Below are positions 24,031-39,000 of a stretch of 64,000 nt of DNA, piece after piece. Made by a program: the position numbers and the translations under genes. Source of the stretch: Phoebastria nigripes (Eukaryota; Chordata; Aves; Procellariiformes; Diomedeidae). Below the pieces are notes generated by a model. It was not told the DNA's origin. It was given only the letters and a program-made list of their open reading frames with translations, and did no database searches. The DNA lies in assembly GCA_035582835.1 (NCBI GenBank), contig JAYKAV010002969.1, positions 359,070 to 423,069 of the forward strand, given 5' to 3'. Positions within the stretch are counted from its first letter, which is position 1. Each line of letters opens with the position of its first letter.

Positions 24031-27000
24031 AACCGCTTGCACTAAACAGGCATTTGTATACTTAAAGTGAGACTGAATTAGAATATTTTTTCCTGCTTTT
24101 TACTGTCTGTCACTGCGGATTTTTGTTTCAAGGCTGAAACACTTGCATGCTCCTCTACTGTGTCAATGGTGTATGCAATAACTCTAGTGTACATAATAGG
24201 TTTCATATTGTAAAATATTTGAGAAATTTTCTTTATAGGATTGCATGAAATCTGTCAGAGGAAACACTATTGTAATTATACTTAACAGGTGTTAACCTCA
24301 TCAGTAAAAGGAGTTGTTGTGTTAGTGAAGAATCAGACTGATCACCCTTGGCCTCCCAGTTACTTTTCAACTGACTATACTTGGCATGCTGCTAATGAAA
24401 ATGATAAATTAATTTATTTAAAAACTGAATGCTCATCTCTTTGGGAACAAGAACAACAGGCTCACAAGAAATTTGCTCGGTGAGAGTAATAACTGGTTTG
24501 CTTTACATACGCTTTTAGCAACAGTGATGTTGGTTACATGGCACAGGCTTAATCTCCTTACGCGTGAAGCTCATTGAATTTCATATTAGCGGTATTAGTT
24601 CTGTGTCAAGCCTGGGCTAATATAAACCAAATAACAATAGACTATTCCTTTGGGCTCAGCATATCACTAACTGCAGCCCTGCAGAACTAGGTTGGGATTC
24701 TGCTAGGAGCTGTTTACATTCACCTAGAAATCCTTTATGAACAGCTTACAGCTATATGGCACCAAAAAATATGATTCATCTAGGTTTATCTTTCTTGTAT
24801 CTTATCTTCCATTTTCTGAATTGCATTTCTTATCTAGTACACTTTTGATGGATTATGGCAAACATCCTTTTTGAGCTCTGCTAATATTTTTAATTTTTTG
24901 AGCACAATAGGCTTTTTTAATGGCTTTTGAGATCCCAAATGAAGTTTTCCTAATATTCAGTAATAATGTTACATCAAAATTACAAGATAATTTTTTTAAA
25001 GTAAATGCTTTATGTATCTGTTTAATAGTTGGACTAAATTTAAAAAAAAAAAAAGTTGGATTATGTTTTAAACTTCCAGTTAGTATAACCAAAATCCATT
25101 TTTATTCCTTACTATTAACTTTGAAATAGTACCCCATAAAAGGAGAAATGAGAACTGAATCTGATTCTTGGATATAATAGTCACATGTTAAAACATCATT
25201 AGAATATTTTGACTTTCAGTAATAACTGCTTTATTGTAAACTGCTGAATTTGGGTTATTAAATTACAAAGCATTCATTTTCAAGATGTTGGACTTGGTTG
25301 TTAGTTGCATCTCTGCCACTGCTCCACTGTGACTTGAAACAAATCGCTTCATTTACCTGTACTTCTCCAGCTGTAATATTGGAGGTATATGACAAAATAA
25401 CTTGTTGTTAGTTTGAATATAGGTTGTTCTGAATTGAGAATAACGTGTCAATAAAGCATGTACATATGAACAGTAAAAATTCAATAATAAACAAGTTGAA
25501 TAAGTGTATTAGCATTTAGATGAAACCTATAGGTAATTATTTGTTGTAAGAATGGTGCAGTTGTTTAGTAGTGGATCTACACTGTATACAATAATACTTT
25601 ATGATCTACACAATTTCTAATACGTCCAAAAACTTGGTACTGTGGTTTCATACCACCAAAGATAAATACACTTGAAAGCTCTATAAAAAATCATTATTTT
25701 TCTATATTGCCCAAAATAGAGCTTATAAAAAAATGACACAAATAATTAGTAAAATCTATATACTAATACATATAATTGGTAAAATCTATTTAAAATAGCA
25801 TGGATGTGGGAACTGTAGACATTTTCAAAAGGAATGGAAAGATGTGACAAAGATGAAGCATACTAGATTTAAATAGCATATTAACACTAGGCAATTATGG
25901 CAATTTAGATTGTCTGGTAACTTTTAAATTATGATTTTATAATACTACATTAACTCAGAAGCCTCTGTGATCTTATTTGGGTATATTAAAGTATTACAGG
26001 GATGCCAGTCGCTGTTTCGGATTAAGATTGCATTTAATTTTGAGTGTCAAATAAAGATTTGTTTTCTTTATGAATGCATGATAAGGCATATCTGCTAGGA
26101 TGTTTAATTTAATACAGAATGAAGCTTCAGGTATTACTGAATTGAGAATTTAATATTCAAATACAGTATTCTGTTCTTACAGGAATAAAGAAATGTCTTG
26201 TGTTAACTGTTTAGTATTAGGTGCTAATTAAATGTATAAAGTAAATACATTTACTAAATCTAGTAGCAATATAGTGTGTGTTAATGAACTACTTCTGTGC
26301 AGGCAAGTGTTTTTTCAAATGCTACATTGCAAAGTTCCGATTATTTGCTTCAACGCAAAAGATTTCCTGAGGACTCTACTTCAAGTTTATGATAATGAAA
26401 TTAGCTGGAAACAAGGTAACTATCTAATCTAAGCTATGATCTAATCCTATAATCTCTGTGCTTTTGATGTTTCTGTTAAAATCACTAGGTGTAGAAGTAA
26501 CTAGCTGGTGGTTAAGTAATATATTGGAAAACAGAGTTTTAGTACCATGGAAAAGACGACCGTTCTTGGGGGAGGTTGTGACCAGAGGCTTGGCATGTCA
26601 AGATGATGTATTTCTTCTCAGAGTAGGAATCAAGTCATTGAATAAGGATAGCTTCCAGTGGAAACAAAAGCTCTCAACACAGTCCTGACTATAGCTGAAA
26701 AGGTCAAACTGCTTCATGTTTCATGTTCCCTAGAAAAACTTTCTCTGCTCAAGAGGAAAGGCTAAAATAAATTCCAGACGTGCTCATAGTTGTCAGAATT
26801 AGGAATNACTAGAATGGGTCCTTGTTTTTTTGACAGGAACAAATAAGACTCTTTTGTATGGATTTAAAAGCAACTACAAACAGAAGAGATAAGATGTAAA
26901 TATAATGTTGTGTTTTTTTTTTTTTCTTGGTTCTATGTATCGGATTAACTGCTGAGTGAATTACAAAAATAAGTGTGACCTTTCAGGAGGAACTCCCTCT

Positions 27001-30000
27001 ATGGAAAGTCTTCAGCTTGTGTTCAGCATCTGAACAGTTTCATCAGTAAATCACAGTAAACTGATGATGATTTAGAATCTGGTGTGAAAATCTACACAAA
27101 AGACACTTAGCCCTGGGAACGGGAAGCGGGGGAAGAAAAACATCATGATGGTACTGGCGCTAGTGACAGTTTTATAACCTGTACACATAGGAAATACTAG
27201 ATCTAGGTTAGGTCCTATCTGATGCATAGGATTTGAATCTGAAGTTTCTAATATCCAAAAGAATTCTTGTCTAGGTTTTTTTTAAACTTTGGAAGTTGAT
27301 GCTTCCTCACTCATTATTTCTGCTACAGTGAAAAAAAAAACAGAACACAAAACCCCTGCCTTTTTTAAGGTAAAAAAATCCCATCAAGCAAACACTGAAA
27401 TTTCTGTCTGTCATATTGACTGCAATCACTTGAATGATTGCACTCATTCTCAAACTAGTGTACTAACCAGTGGAATACATACAGATACATTAGCCCTGAC
27501 TAGTAAAATATGGCATGCTTTGCCATTGGGATTCACTAATGTTTCGGAGTTGAAGAAGGAGTGGACTTGAGTACCATTTCACAATCTTGAGGAAAGTATG
27601 CTTTTATCAGCACAGACTCTTCTCTTCACTTCATCCCAGCTTGACCCTGGTTTTGCTTCACTCCTTTCAGCTTTGTTGTGTCTCAGCTCCATATGTACCT
27701 CCTTCTCACCTTGAAGGTGTCATCCTTTTTCCAGGACTGAATTAGTAGCTATAACTCATTACTGCTACCCTCACCTTTGGTGAAAATTTTAGTTGGGAAG
27801 GAAGGGATTGATGGATGGATGGTTGCGGGGTTTGATTCTTTATCCTTTTTCAGCTAGAGACTGTCTCGTNCTCATTGTAAATAGAGAAATGAGAAAAGGA
27901 TCTTTGAGGTATCTCAGAGATTATTTGGTAACAGGATTCTCTTCTTCCGTGTATCCTTGGCAAGATGTAGTTGTTATTAGAAAAATCAGTGCTCATTTCA
28001 TGCAGTCTTCACATGAGCTTGTGAATGTCCAGCATCTCAGTAGGCAGAGCCTTCCTGCAGCCTCTGGCCATTTTCCAACAGCCATCAGCTGCCGAGTGTT
28101 ACGGCCCATCAGTGAGGCTGAGTTGCTTAGTCTGCCTCTTCACAATGCATCATTTGAGTTCATGGCAAATCTGTCTGTTACAGTTGTCAAAGTTTCATTT
28201 AATTCCTGTAGGGATTACTTCTTGCTGAAAGAGCAGCAGAAATCCCATGGACACATCCAAAGTTTGGTTTTGGAGTGGATGCAGCGTTTGACGTAAGCTG
28301 CACGATTCCAAGGCTAAGACTGTCCTTCCAATCACAGAAAGACTCTCTTAGTAGTACTATCAGGAGTGTATCCTTGAGACAATTTCCAAGGCTCTTCCTG
28401 AGCATCTGTTAGCTTTTGAGGTGAAAAGCTGTTTGCATTCAGAGAAAAAGATAGTGAGCTACATAAAATCCTGGTATGAGACCATGCAGATGAAGTATCC
28501 TTCAGTTACCTGGCCACTCCAGCAGAGCTCAAGCTGATTCAGGGGCAAGATGTCTCCTTCCCTAACACCTGCTAAGCAGCCACATGAAGTTCTTTTCAGC
28601 AACATTTATATCAGTGGAGGTGAACAAGCCTGGTTCTCTTTAGAATAGCCCTGCAGCTGTAAACTTGCATTATGGACATTAAAGTTTGCTTCCAGGTGAC
28701 TGAGTCTGTAAGGTTGCGTAGCGTGGAGTTCTNTGTAACTCTACCTGTGGGTTGTCGTTTGAACTTACTTGGGGATTACTGAAGAGGATATTTAGATCTA
28801 TCTGAATATATCACAAAGCATTCTAGTTACTAGTTTCTCTCTCCTCTTCTTTGTAGTACTACAGTACATATGTTGAAATTGTAGTTAAAAGGGAAATGAA
28901 ACAGCACTAGGCTTGCTCCATCCTATGTATCTATGTGAACATGAGAGAAAGTGCAGTGTAAGCACATATGATCCTATAGGGCAAAAGGTTCTGATTTTTT
29001 GGAACAATGCATTGTGCACCCATATGTGAATTCATATATACATTAAAGATCTCAGAAGTCTGATTGTTAGGAAGTACATCTTCTCTCCCCTGACACCCAA
29101 TAGAAATTTTGTGGATATCAATCAAGTTAACAGCAACGACAAAACTGTACCAGAGGGAGACACTCACAAGAAAAACTTCAGTTTGAAATTTTTCAGTGAT
29201 AAGAAAGAGAGGCTTTTACAGTCAATCTTAAGAACCAAAGGTTTACTTACATTTTAAAACGCGGGGGTGGGGGGTGGGGGGTAGGAACCCAACAAACAAA
29301 AAACAAACCCACAAAAGAACCCTCTTCAAAAATATTCAATATTGAACTTACTCCTATGTAGTCATGATATTGACTGACTGTTACAGCTGCAAATTCAGTG
29401 TTTAACATTTGCGTAGTGTAAACACTTGTCTATTTTTTGATGTCTACAGGAAGGATGGGCAAAACTTTAGAGGTATTTCTCAGTATGGGAGGTAACTTAA
29501 ATATTTTGATTGTCAGAAATAACTTATTTTTGTAGTTGCTGATAGTGTTGTGTTAGATCCAAGGATTGCAGCATGGCTGATAAACCCCAGCGACACAGTT
29601 CCCTCTTTTGAATGTTTAGTACAGAAGTATTTTGAAAAGCCTTTTTCTATGGGAACAGTAAATACAGATACAGGCACTGTGAGAAATGCATCGGTAAGTA
29701 GTTTGTTTTAAATTCTTTGCAGTTGGGTTAAAAGGGGAAGGAAATGATGAAAGAATTGCTTTTGCTTACAAAATATTGCAAAAAAAGACATAATGCTTTT
29801 CTGATGGGGAAAAAAATTAATATATTAATACTACTTGTTGGGAATCTTAATTTTAAAGAAAGGGGAGAAGGGAAGGGTTCACTGCATTCTACCAAGATGG
29901 GATCATATTCTCCAGGAACATCTGTAAAATTCTGCTTCAAAACCGTAAAGTTCGGTAACAATATTAATTAATGTATAATTTGATCTTTTTTCTTTCCACC

Positions 30001-33000
30001 TCCCTGCAAACTGATTTCCAGCTTTCCTTTCCAAAATGTCTAATGCCTTGTTCTCATAATTCCTGTGTACTTGTAGCCTGTATTTAGTTAATGGTTATTA
30101 ACAATTTTGCTGAATTTCACAGCTGGTAAAGACACCACATCATAGGCTGAGGAACAGTAGGGAGTCAAATGTGAACCTTCAAGCATGTGTATGAAAAATC
30201 CGTGAATTTTTATTCTTAATAAGAGAGAATGTGCGAAGAACTCTTTGAGAAGTTACTCCCAGCACTATAGAAATGTCTTAATGTCTGTTGAAACTTATTT
30301 ACTGAATGTTATAAAACATTGGTATTTGTATTTTGGGCCATGGTGATCTGCTATGGACACATTAGCCTTCAGAGGTTGTTTGAATGATAAAAATAGATGT
30401 GCAGCAACCGAAATCATGTTTTTTTTGAAACCTTTCATTTTTCAGAGGCCTTGCTTGTTCAGACACAAGTATTGTAACATGATGATAGGGCTTCTAGGAT
30501 ACAAATCCACAGATGTCAAGTGGGCTTAGAGCATGGACAGTCATCAGTTGTATCAGCACATACCCATCAGTATAGACATTTCTGAGAAAACCAGAGCCAG
30601 TTTACTTTAAAAGCATAGCTGTAACCTGCAGTTGTTCAGAAGCTACTTCATGAATTAAGCTGTTAGTCTAAGGAATGGACAGGCAAACAGGCAGAAGCTA
30701 TAAACTTGTTGGTTATTTCTATATGTGATGTCCCCTCCTGTGAGTCAGCATCCTTAATCTTGTCTCTTTCCTTAGCTTGACTCAGTCTTTTGTTCTTCAT
30801 ATATCACATCTATTCTTAGTTATAATTTCTCAACTTTGTCATCTTGATTCCCAGCTCTGAGTTAAATATTGAAGTCTCATTTCCTTCCTGACCTACTTCA
30901 GGTCTAGTTTGTTTCCTTGCCCCAACCATCTCCAGTGCCTTTATGCTGACTTGTTCACCCAAGTCCCAGTTAATGCCTCCCTCTAACATCCTGTGATTAT
31001 TCCCCCCATTCGTTACGCAATTACTTTGTTCCCTGGACTCTCCCACTTTCTTTTTGGCTTCTCTGTTTGCTCAGTGAGTCCCAGTTCTTCCTGTGAATCC
31101 TAGCTCTTTGCCAGATTTATCTCTTCAGCCTTCTTGCTCTGACTTTACTGGTAGGTCCCTAACAGTTGTCTGTACTCCCAGGTGATATATCATGTCTTGT
31201 GCCCCACTACTTCAGTTAAGCTCCCTCTGTATTGTGCTAGTCTTGCCCACCCAGCATAGTACTTGGAATGACTGCTATTTTATTCTGTAGCCTGCTACTC
31301 ACCCACACACCTCTCTAGCACAGAATACGTGCTACTTGCTGCTTGTCTGTTTATTTGATGCTGTGCCAAAAGGCTCAGTAAAAGGGTTCATAGTCCATAT
31401 ACCTTGAAACCTTTGCTGAAACAGGTGCTAAACATCATACTGCTCTTGTCATTGCTGTATTTGCTGATGAGGAATCTTGGTGTCAATTGAAGCCTGTCAC
31501 TGGGCTTACTTCCAACTCCAGAATTGGATCAAGTAAGCTGTCTGTTGCTGAAAGCATAGTATTTCACAGACACCTTGTTTGTTCCAGAACCAGTGGGTAT
31601 GGATAAGGTTTCTTGGAGACAGGTTGATGGCTCTTCACTGGAGCATGGGCCTGCTTAAATTGACCTGTCTGGGGTAGAGAGAAGTCCTCACTGATAGGAC
31701 TAGTCTGTTATAAAACAGGGGTGACCACCAGTGGATCTAGATATTTCAGCTTTGAAGAGAGCCCCCTGCATCCTACCTTCAAAGACCTACCATTTCTCAG
31801 TCTTGCAATGTTTAAGTCTGCTGTAGGCCAAGGGGAAGCCTGTACAGTACGTGTCCGTATTGTCTACTCACAAATGACCAACACAAACAATGCTGAAGTT
31901 GTATAGACTAATAGCCCTTGAGCAGATGGGGAATCTGCATGGGCTGTCAGTGGACTTAATACCCCATTTTAACTCTTTTCTGCTGCTGGGACATGCTTCC
32001 CACTAACAGACATCAGCTTATGTAGAATCTGTTTAGTTTTATCTGCTGTTATCTTGAGTCATGTGGTCATTTCAAGATAAAAACAACTATGGTCTGAGTA
32101 GTTCTGAATGATGGCAACACTAGTGCCCCTTTGTTTTATGGTGTGTGGTAAGAAAATGTGTCTGCAGCAAAGGTTACCCCAAAACTCGGGTAATTCTGTT
32201 TTTAGCATGAAACATAACTTCTTGTAACTAATAGGTGTCTCCCACACTTCTGTTTTGCTNGGCACTTCTCTTAGAAATTAGTAGGACCAATATGATAAAG
32301 TTCCCGTGATGGTTNTTCCTCAGCTGTGTACCAGAATGCATGCCTCTCTAGTAATAATGTGTTATAATTTGTCCTAATATAAACTAATTTTCAGTCGGTT
32401 CAGGTTCTGTTGTGTTTGTGCAGCAACAAGTAATTTGGATTCCTTCTGCATTCTGTTTGGATCAAATAATGGATGAAGTATTGCTCTTGTCAGTCTGCAT
32501 CTGCTGTTAATGCTTTGGTTCCAGACTTCTGTTTTTCTTCAAATAATGGGGCTGTTTTGCAAACAGTAGGCCAAAATTGTGAGTTTTGTGTAGAAGGCAG
32601 ATTTTTNTACACTGTTTGGAGGATGGATTATGTTTACCTGTTGATTTACAGCTGACTCTTGCACTGTGAGGGCACAGGATCAAGTATTTAGATGTACTGA
32701 TGTCTCAGTCTGTGCCTACCCTCACTCCCTAGAAACACAACCAGGANGTTTTGAGAATCATCCTGAAAACAAGGAGGAGATAATGGCGTCTAGCTCAGGG
32801 AGCAATTCCTGCAAAAGACCTTGTTCAGATGGAAAAAGGTGTCCAGAGATACCTTCTCACAAACTCAGAAGGGTTCTTACCTCCCTGAAGAGAGAGGAAG
32901 ATCCTCCCCCATCCATTAATTTTGATATGAATTTAATTTTTTTTTTTTTTTTTTTTTTTTTTAGAAAAATCCTTAATTTGGAGATCTATATAGACTATAT

Positions 33001-36000
33001 AGACCCTCCTTTAGGAAGGATTTTGGAGATTTCCCAACCAGTTGGATTATTCTTACCTGCTTTTGCTTCAAAAGAACTACTGTTCTGGCTGGACAGATTA
33101 AAAGCCCTGGAGGACCATAGTATTCTGACATCAGGCCTGTACTTAAGAAAATATTCTTGGAAACAATTTCAGTGGCAATCTTTCTGTTTTAGTCCATAAT
33201 TCATAGCTTAATAACATCCAGTTTAGTAGAGTGATAGCACATCTAGTTACATTGCATATACTCTTCCGGATGATAGAATCTTGGTTTTGTTCTTTACAAA
33301 ATATTGGATGTTTCATTCAAATGGAAGCATTGTCTTCATTTTCTATGCAATCTTAGAGGAGAATGTAAATCTGATAACAAGTAGAAATGTACTTTTCTTT
33401 CCTTCTCATCACAGAAGGACCAAAGGAAAGATTCTGAATATATCAAATAAAAACCATGAAACTGTGAAATGGGTAGCAAAGTCAGATTTGGTAGCATAAT
33501 TTCTGAGAGCTTACTCTGGTAAGGAAAACGCTTTCTAGCTCAGTTTGAGTGGAGAAAGCAGAATATATTTCTCTTGGAGCAGATTTTTTTCTCCCAACTG
33601 TAGGTATTTCATGAGAGCAGTAAGGTAAGAAACCTGTAGAATAGCTGCAGGTGTGAGGTGTGTAGAGGAAAGAGAGACTTCTGCAGCTCATAGCNTGAGA
33701 GCCCCTCTTAGTGTTCCATCAGCTCCAAGATAGGAATGCAAATAATAAAGTGAGCATAGAATAATTAGGATTCCTTTAGAATACACATAGGTGAATGATA
33801 AACCTGAAGATAGATTGCTTACCAGATGCCAAAGGAACCCGCTCAGTGCTTTTTCAACTGAGAAGCTTTCCATGTGATTTCATGGCCATTTGGTTTCCTG
33901 TCAATGTATTCTTTTTTTTTCTTTTAAACTTTTTTACTATTCTTGGCAGAAAGATGTAATTCACTTGGGAAGCAGATTTTAAATTTATTTTCAACCCTGC
34001 CTATGTGTATTAATTTAGTAGAAATGATCTTGGAATACCCTGTTCACCAAGAATCTAGCCAAATCTATGTCAGTCTCTAGCAATGTGGCTATTGAGGAAG
34101 AAACAGTGAGTGTTACCAGATTACCTTCTAAAGTAGTTAGGATTCTATTGGCCTCAAAATTGATTTCTGCTCTGATGAGTCCTCCATGTGATGTACATTA
34201 CACTCATGTTGTCAAACATAAAATAGTAAGCTCAGGCATCCTGCAGTTGTACTTGCTATTGATTTTTTGAAAAAAATTTTTTTTTTCTTCTTCAAATTAT
34301 CACAGACAGGAATCTGCAATCAGTACTGCACTGTCTGGGATAATTATCTTGCATTCTGGGTTTCTGTACTTGCTCAAAATTCCATAGTCTTATGGGGTTT
34401 AATGCAGGTTTTCCCTGTCAGACGTCTCTCGTCAGTCTTTTCTTTCAGGGTTTTTTTTTCTTCTTTTTTCCTTCCCATTTATTATATAAAACCAGAACTA
34501 TACCAGAATCTTTCTTAGAAGTCTTAATTACCCTTATTAAAATAATGACTTATGTCAAATGAATTTCACATCTACCTTTTTGGATAGTCAAATGCTGAGC
34601 TCAGGGTATGGAACTCTAGAGGATCTCACTAAATTGAGTGAGCATAAATTGAAAGTAATGCATGCAGAGTAGTTTCAATTTACAAAGAGATCTTGGAATC
34701 ATTGTTGCCAGTTTTATGTTGGTTCAATGTGTAGCAGCAGCCAAAAAGCCAACAAAATATAGGCACCATAAGGAAAGGTATTGAGAACAAGAAAAGGGAC
34801 ATGATTTTTTTGCCATAGAAAACCGTGGTGCACTCACGTCTTGAAGACTGCAGTTTTGGTCTCTGCATTTCAAGAAAGGCACAGTGGGCTTCTGAAAGGT
34901 CAGAGGATGGAACAGCTGCTTTATAAGGAGGATGTGGAAAAATTTGTGTTGACTTAAGATGGAGATGGAAAGACTGAAGGGCGCTATACTAGCAGTTTTC
35001 TAAATTATTATGAAGGCAGTGAATAAAGTGCCATGCAGTGGTACTATTTGGCAAATCCTGCAGTACTATAACTGTGAGTCATTTGATGAAACTAGGAGGA
35101 GATGGGGTTAAAAACTCGTAATTTTTTTTTTTTTTTAATGCAGTTAGTAATGAAGTCTGCAATCTAGAGATAAACAAGAAAACATTAAACATATTTTTGA
35201 AGCAATCAAGACCTGGACTGTCCCTTAGAGATGCTAGTCTAACTTCATGAAAAAGTTTTGTAGTCTGCAGATTAAAGCAGGTTCCATTAAGCCTATTGTT
35301 CTACATCTAGTATACATGAAGATAATTGATATATTATTCTCTTTATAAAAACTGTTATGTTCTCCTCCTTCAACTTATTCTTCTAAACTAAATAAACCTG
35401 ATTAATCTCTTTCTCTGTAGGTCATGTTTTGTAAACGTACTGTTATTTTTGGTTCTCTTCTTTAGCCTATCTGACATTTCTTAATGTCTGTCTGAAAGTA
35501 TTGTGGCCAAGTTTCCCCAATACTTCAGCTATATCCTCAGAAGTATTTATCAACACACAGTAAATGCCTCTTTTTACACAAATAACCCTTAGTTTAATTT
35601 CCCTATTTTATATAAAAAGCTAAGAACTATCATAACGTGTCATACTNAGTTCCATGTAACCTATTTTCCTGCCTCCAATACAGACCAGTATGTGATTCTT
35701 GGGGAAGAGTATATGGACAGGCAAGTGCATAACTTTAGTCCTCTGAAATGCTGTCCTAGGTTCTATGGTTTGTTGCCCAGGAATTTTATGGGACAGTGCT
35801 AATATTTTTGCACTTAATAGCTTGGATGTAAATTTATTCCATAATTTTGATTGTTCAGCCATCATTGAAGATACAGGCTGCAGGAACGAGAATCTATGTC
35901 TGCAGCATTTTTCACATTCCCATCTTTCCTCACAGGAATTTAGTAATGAAAAGCAGCACTTTATTGTTTACATTTTGTTTATTAGCCCGATAAACAAATT

Positions 36001-39000
36001 TAATAGGTTGACATTAAGTTTATTTTTAGTCATCATGATCTTGAGCTAACGATCATATTCTCAGTGTCTATATGCATTTCAAAATGGTGTTCTAGCCAAC
36101 TGAATGAGGTGGCATGGCTCTGTGCAGAACACCTCTGGAACAGAAGGGAAGGAAGTGAATAGTTCAGGCACAGAAGAGTGGCAGTACTGACAGGAGAAAG
36201 AAAATTGCAAGGAATTTTTCCTCATTTTACAAGTAGTAATAGAATTCTGACTTCAATGTCAAAGGCAGTGTAGCGATACTATTTCTCCATACTCGGTCTG
36301 TGCAAAATGTAAATAAAGGAACAGTTAAAATCTTGAATATTCATGATCTGTACTGCTCTGTTCATGAATTGTGTTTATCAGAGGTCTAAGGACATTACTA
36401 AAATGTTAAATATAACAGACATACAGAAAAATATATTTATACAGTTTAATCCCTTTTAAAATAGATAGTATTCTAAATATTTTTATGTTAGCATTAAAAC
36501 TATTGATTTTTTATTTATTTATTTATATCAGTATCAAAACCTAGGTGTGAACTTGGAGAACCTTTATAATGTAATGATGGACCTTGCTCATGACTTACAG
36601 GTAAGATATAAAAAGTAGTTACTCAGATATAACTTTGGAGGTATTATCATGAATTAAAGAGAGTTAGTGATGTGCTTCTCACTCAAATCAGAATATCTAC
36701 TTGAGTTTAAATANAAGGCTTCCATCCTTACTGGTTTACAGTGCTGGTCAACATTTAAAATAAAGTTGCCCATCAAATTTGTCATTTTTTCCAGGAGGAG
36801 GAAATGGTTAGTCTCAAGGTTAATCTTTAGAAGAAACTTTTCCTCTGCAACGGTTAACTAAATATTTAAATGAAGATTCTAAGAATGGGAAATGTTCAGA
36901 ATATTGTGATTTTTCTTTTGGTATTTTAAAGCTATATGAAACAGTCTAAAAAGTGTTAACAGAGTTAAAACAGAGTGTAGCTGGGGTTTTTTTGGTGTAT
37001 TCCTTGGGTACAAAAACTCTCAGCATATCTTTTGTTCTAGGTTGTATTAGCCAAACACTGGTCAAACACTGGAACAGGCTTCCTAGAGAGGCAGTCGATG
37101 TCCCAAGACTGCCAGTGTTCAAGAGGCATTTGGACAATGCCATTTAATAATATGCTTTAACTTTTGATCAGCCCTGAAGTGGTCAGGCAGTTGGACTAGA
37201 TGGTCGTAGGTCCCTTCCAAGTGAACTATTTTATTCTGTTTTAGCCCTTATTGCAGTTCAGAACGCATCTCAAGAAGTCTTTTAGTCTTTTAGTGGTTTT
37301 TTGTGTNTGTTTGTTTTCTTCCTGTAATCATATACCTGGAAAAATGTCAGAATTTAGGGATATGCTCAGGTTCTGGTGGAAGGTACATCATAGAATCCTA
37401 GGGGTTTTCCTTGAAATTGATGATAGCAAGTGTAGGGCTTAGACCATTAGTTGATGGAGCTATATTAATCTGGATATCTAAGTGGCCCAGCAGTATGATG
37501 AAACGGTCTGTGAAGGAAGGCAACAAGGAAACAGGAAAGGCACAGAAGCACTGAGAGCCAGCCTACAGGAGTTTTTAGACAAGAGTTGCTGTCTGATTGC
37601 TTCAGTGGTTACAGAAAAAACAGACTTCCTGTTCTTTGTAACTAAATTGGGTACATAACCCTATCATCTTTTATTTTCTTCCTAATGAAAACAAAGTTAT
37701 GAATTCTGAATGGTTGCTTAATTGTTCAAGTGACTAAAGAAAAAGGGATAACTGTATGTCCTATTATAATGGAGCTTGCTCTAAAAATAAACCGTTCAGA
37801 ACAATGAGGTATATATATTTCTTTATTACTATTCCTGTACAAAATGATTACTATTACAAAATGTATTACTATTCCCCACAAAATGGAGTGATAATGGACT
37901 ACAGTATTTAGATCCTATAATTCACACTAAGTAGTATTTCATTCCACAAACAGTGTTGTCATATAAAAAGGGATTATACAGAAAGTGAAATACTGCTTAC
38001 TGGAAGATAGATCCACNTAATGACACTACTATATGTTTTAAGATTAAAATTGGCTGATACTGAAGAATTTATTTGTATTTTGCTTTACAGGTTCAAGGTT
38101 TGTGGAAATTATTTTGCACATTAGAGCTTCCACTTATCAAAATTCTGGCAGGTATGAAAGTTCAGGTCAAAATACGAATCCACTATTTTCACACAGCTGC
38201 TGACTATGCTCAAGTAGAATGTTATACCTCAGAATACTAAATGTTATCTTAGCCTCATAACAGCTGTGTGAGTTTGAGTTTCCATTTTACAGTCTAAGAA
38301 GCATATAAGGTCGAAATTGTCAATTGTAAGTGTTTTCAGTATATAATTGTGTTTACAGTGATGGAAACACACAAAATACATGTGAACAAACAAGAGCTGA
38401 AAAAAACATCAGAGATTCTGGGGGTAAATTTTGTCTTTATTTTTTCTTTTGGAAATTGTATAGCATTATCTTTCTGCTTTTACTGAGGATAACCGATTAA
38501 AAAGAGGAGGAATCTTTGTTTTGTCACGTTTTACATGGTAGCTTGGGGTTTCTAGGATTTTTATTATTATAAATATAACTAATGATATTTAAATTTTAGG
38601 ATACTTGCATGCTTATTTAGGCAAGCAAAAAAGAGACATTTGCTTCATTAGCCTTGCCCCAGAACTGAGATTGCTTTGCAAAATGCACAGGTCCTTTTGG
38701 GTTATGTGTTGTAGAGTAAAAATTGTAATGACTCTTTCTGAACCTACAGTTATCAGTAACCATCCTCCTGAGAAGTGATAGATATTTCTATCTCTCTTTG
38801 TAAATAAAACACTCTTTACAACTTACGTGTTCTGAGAGTTCCAAGTTTGCCATTTCCCCACTGATAAAAACAGCTACAAGAGAATCCTGTTTTGTAGCAT
38901 AAAATCTGACTAGGTAATCATAGTGGTCTGACAGATTATTAATTTACCAGAATAATTTGCATAGCTCTGTTTCTTACAAATCTCTATAGTCTTTAGTAAC

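Larger units (their letters stand above)
29694..36531 (+). other. 6.8-kb POLN intron
   Basis: Large intron with an old CR1 fragment at about 34593-35118 and a 26-nt T tract at 32937-32962. GC-richer patches at about 31400-32000 and 32640-32930 are not recognised. The 30700-31330 part is pyrimidine-rich on the + strand. The open frame at 32666-33199 contains the T tract as a Phe run and is not a gene. Confidence 0.5.

Noticed and set aside
27793..28296. 167-codon open frame in a POLN intron
   Set aside because: As a gene it has no recognisable family, initiation context or homology. It is kept only as an unidentified block.
32666..33199. 177-codon open frame in a POLN intron
   Set aside because: It spans a 26-base T tract read as a run of Phe and contains an N. 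It has no recognised domain and no splice support.
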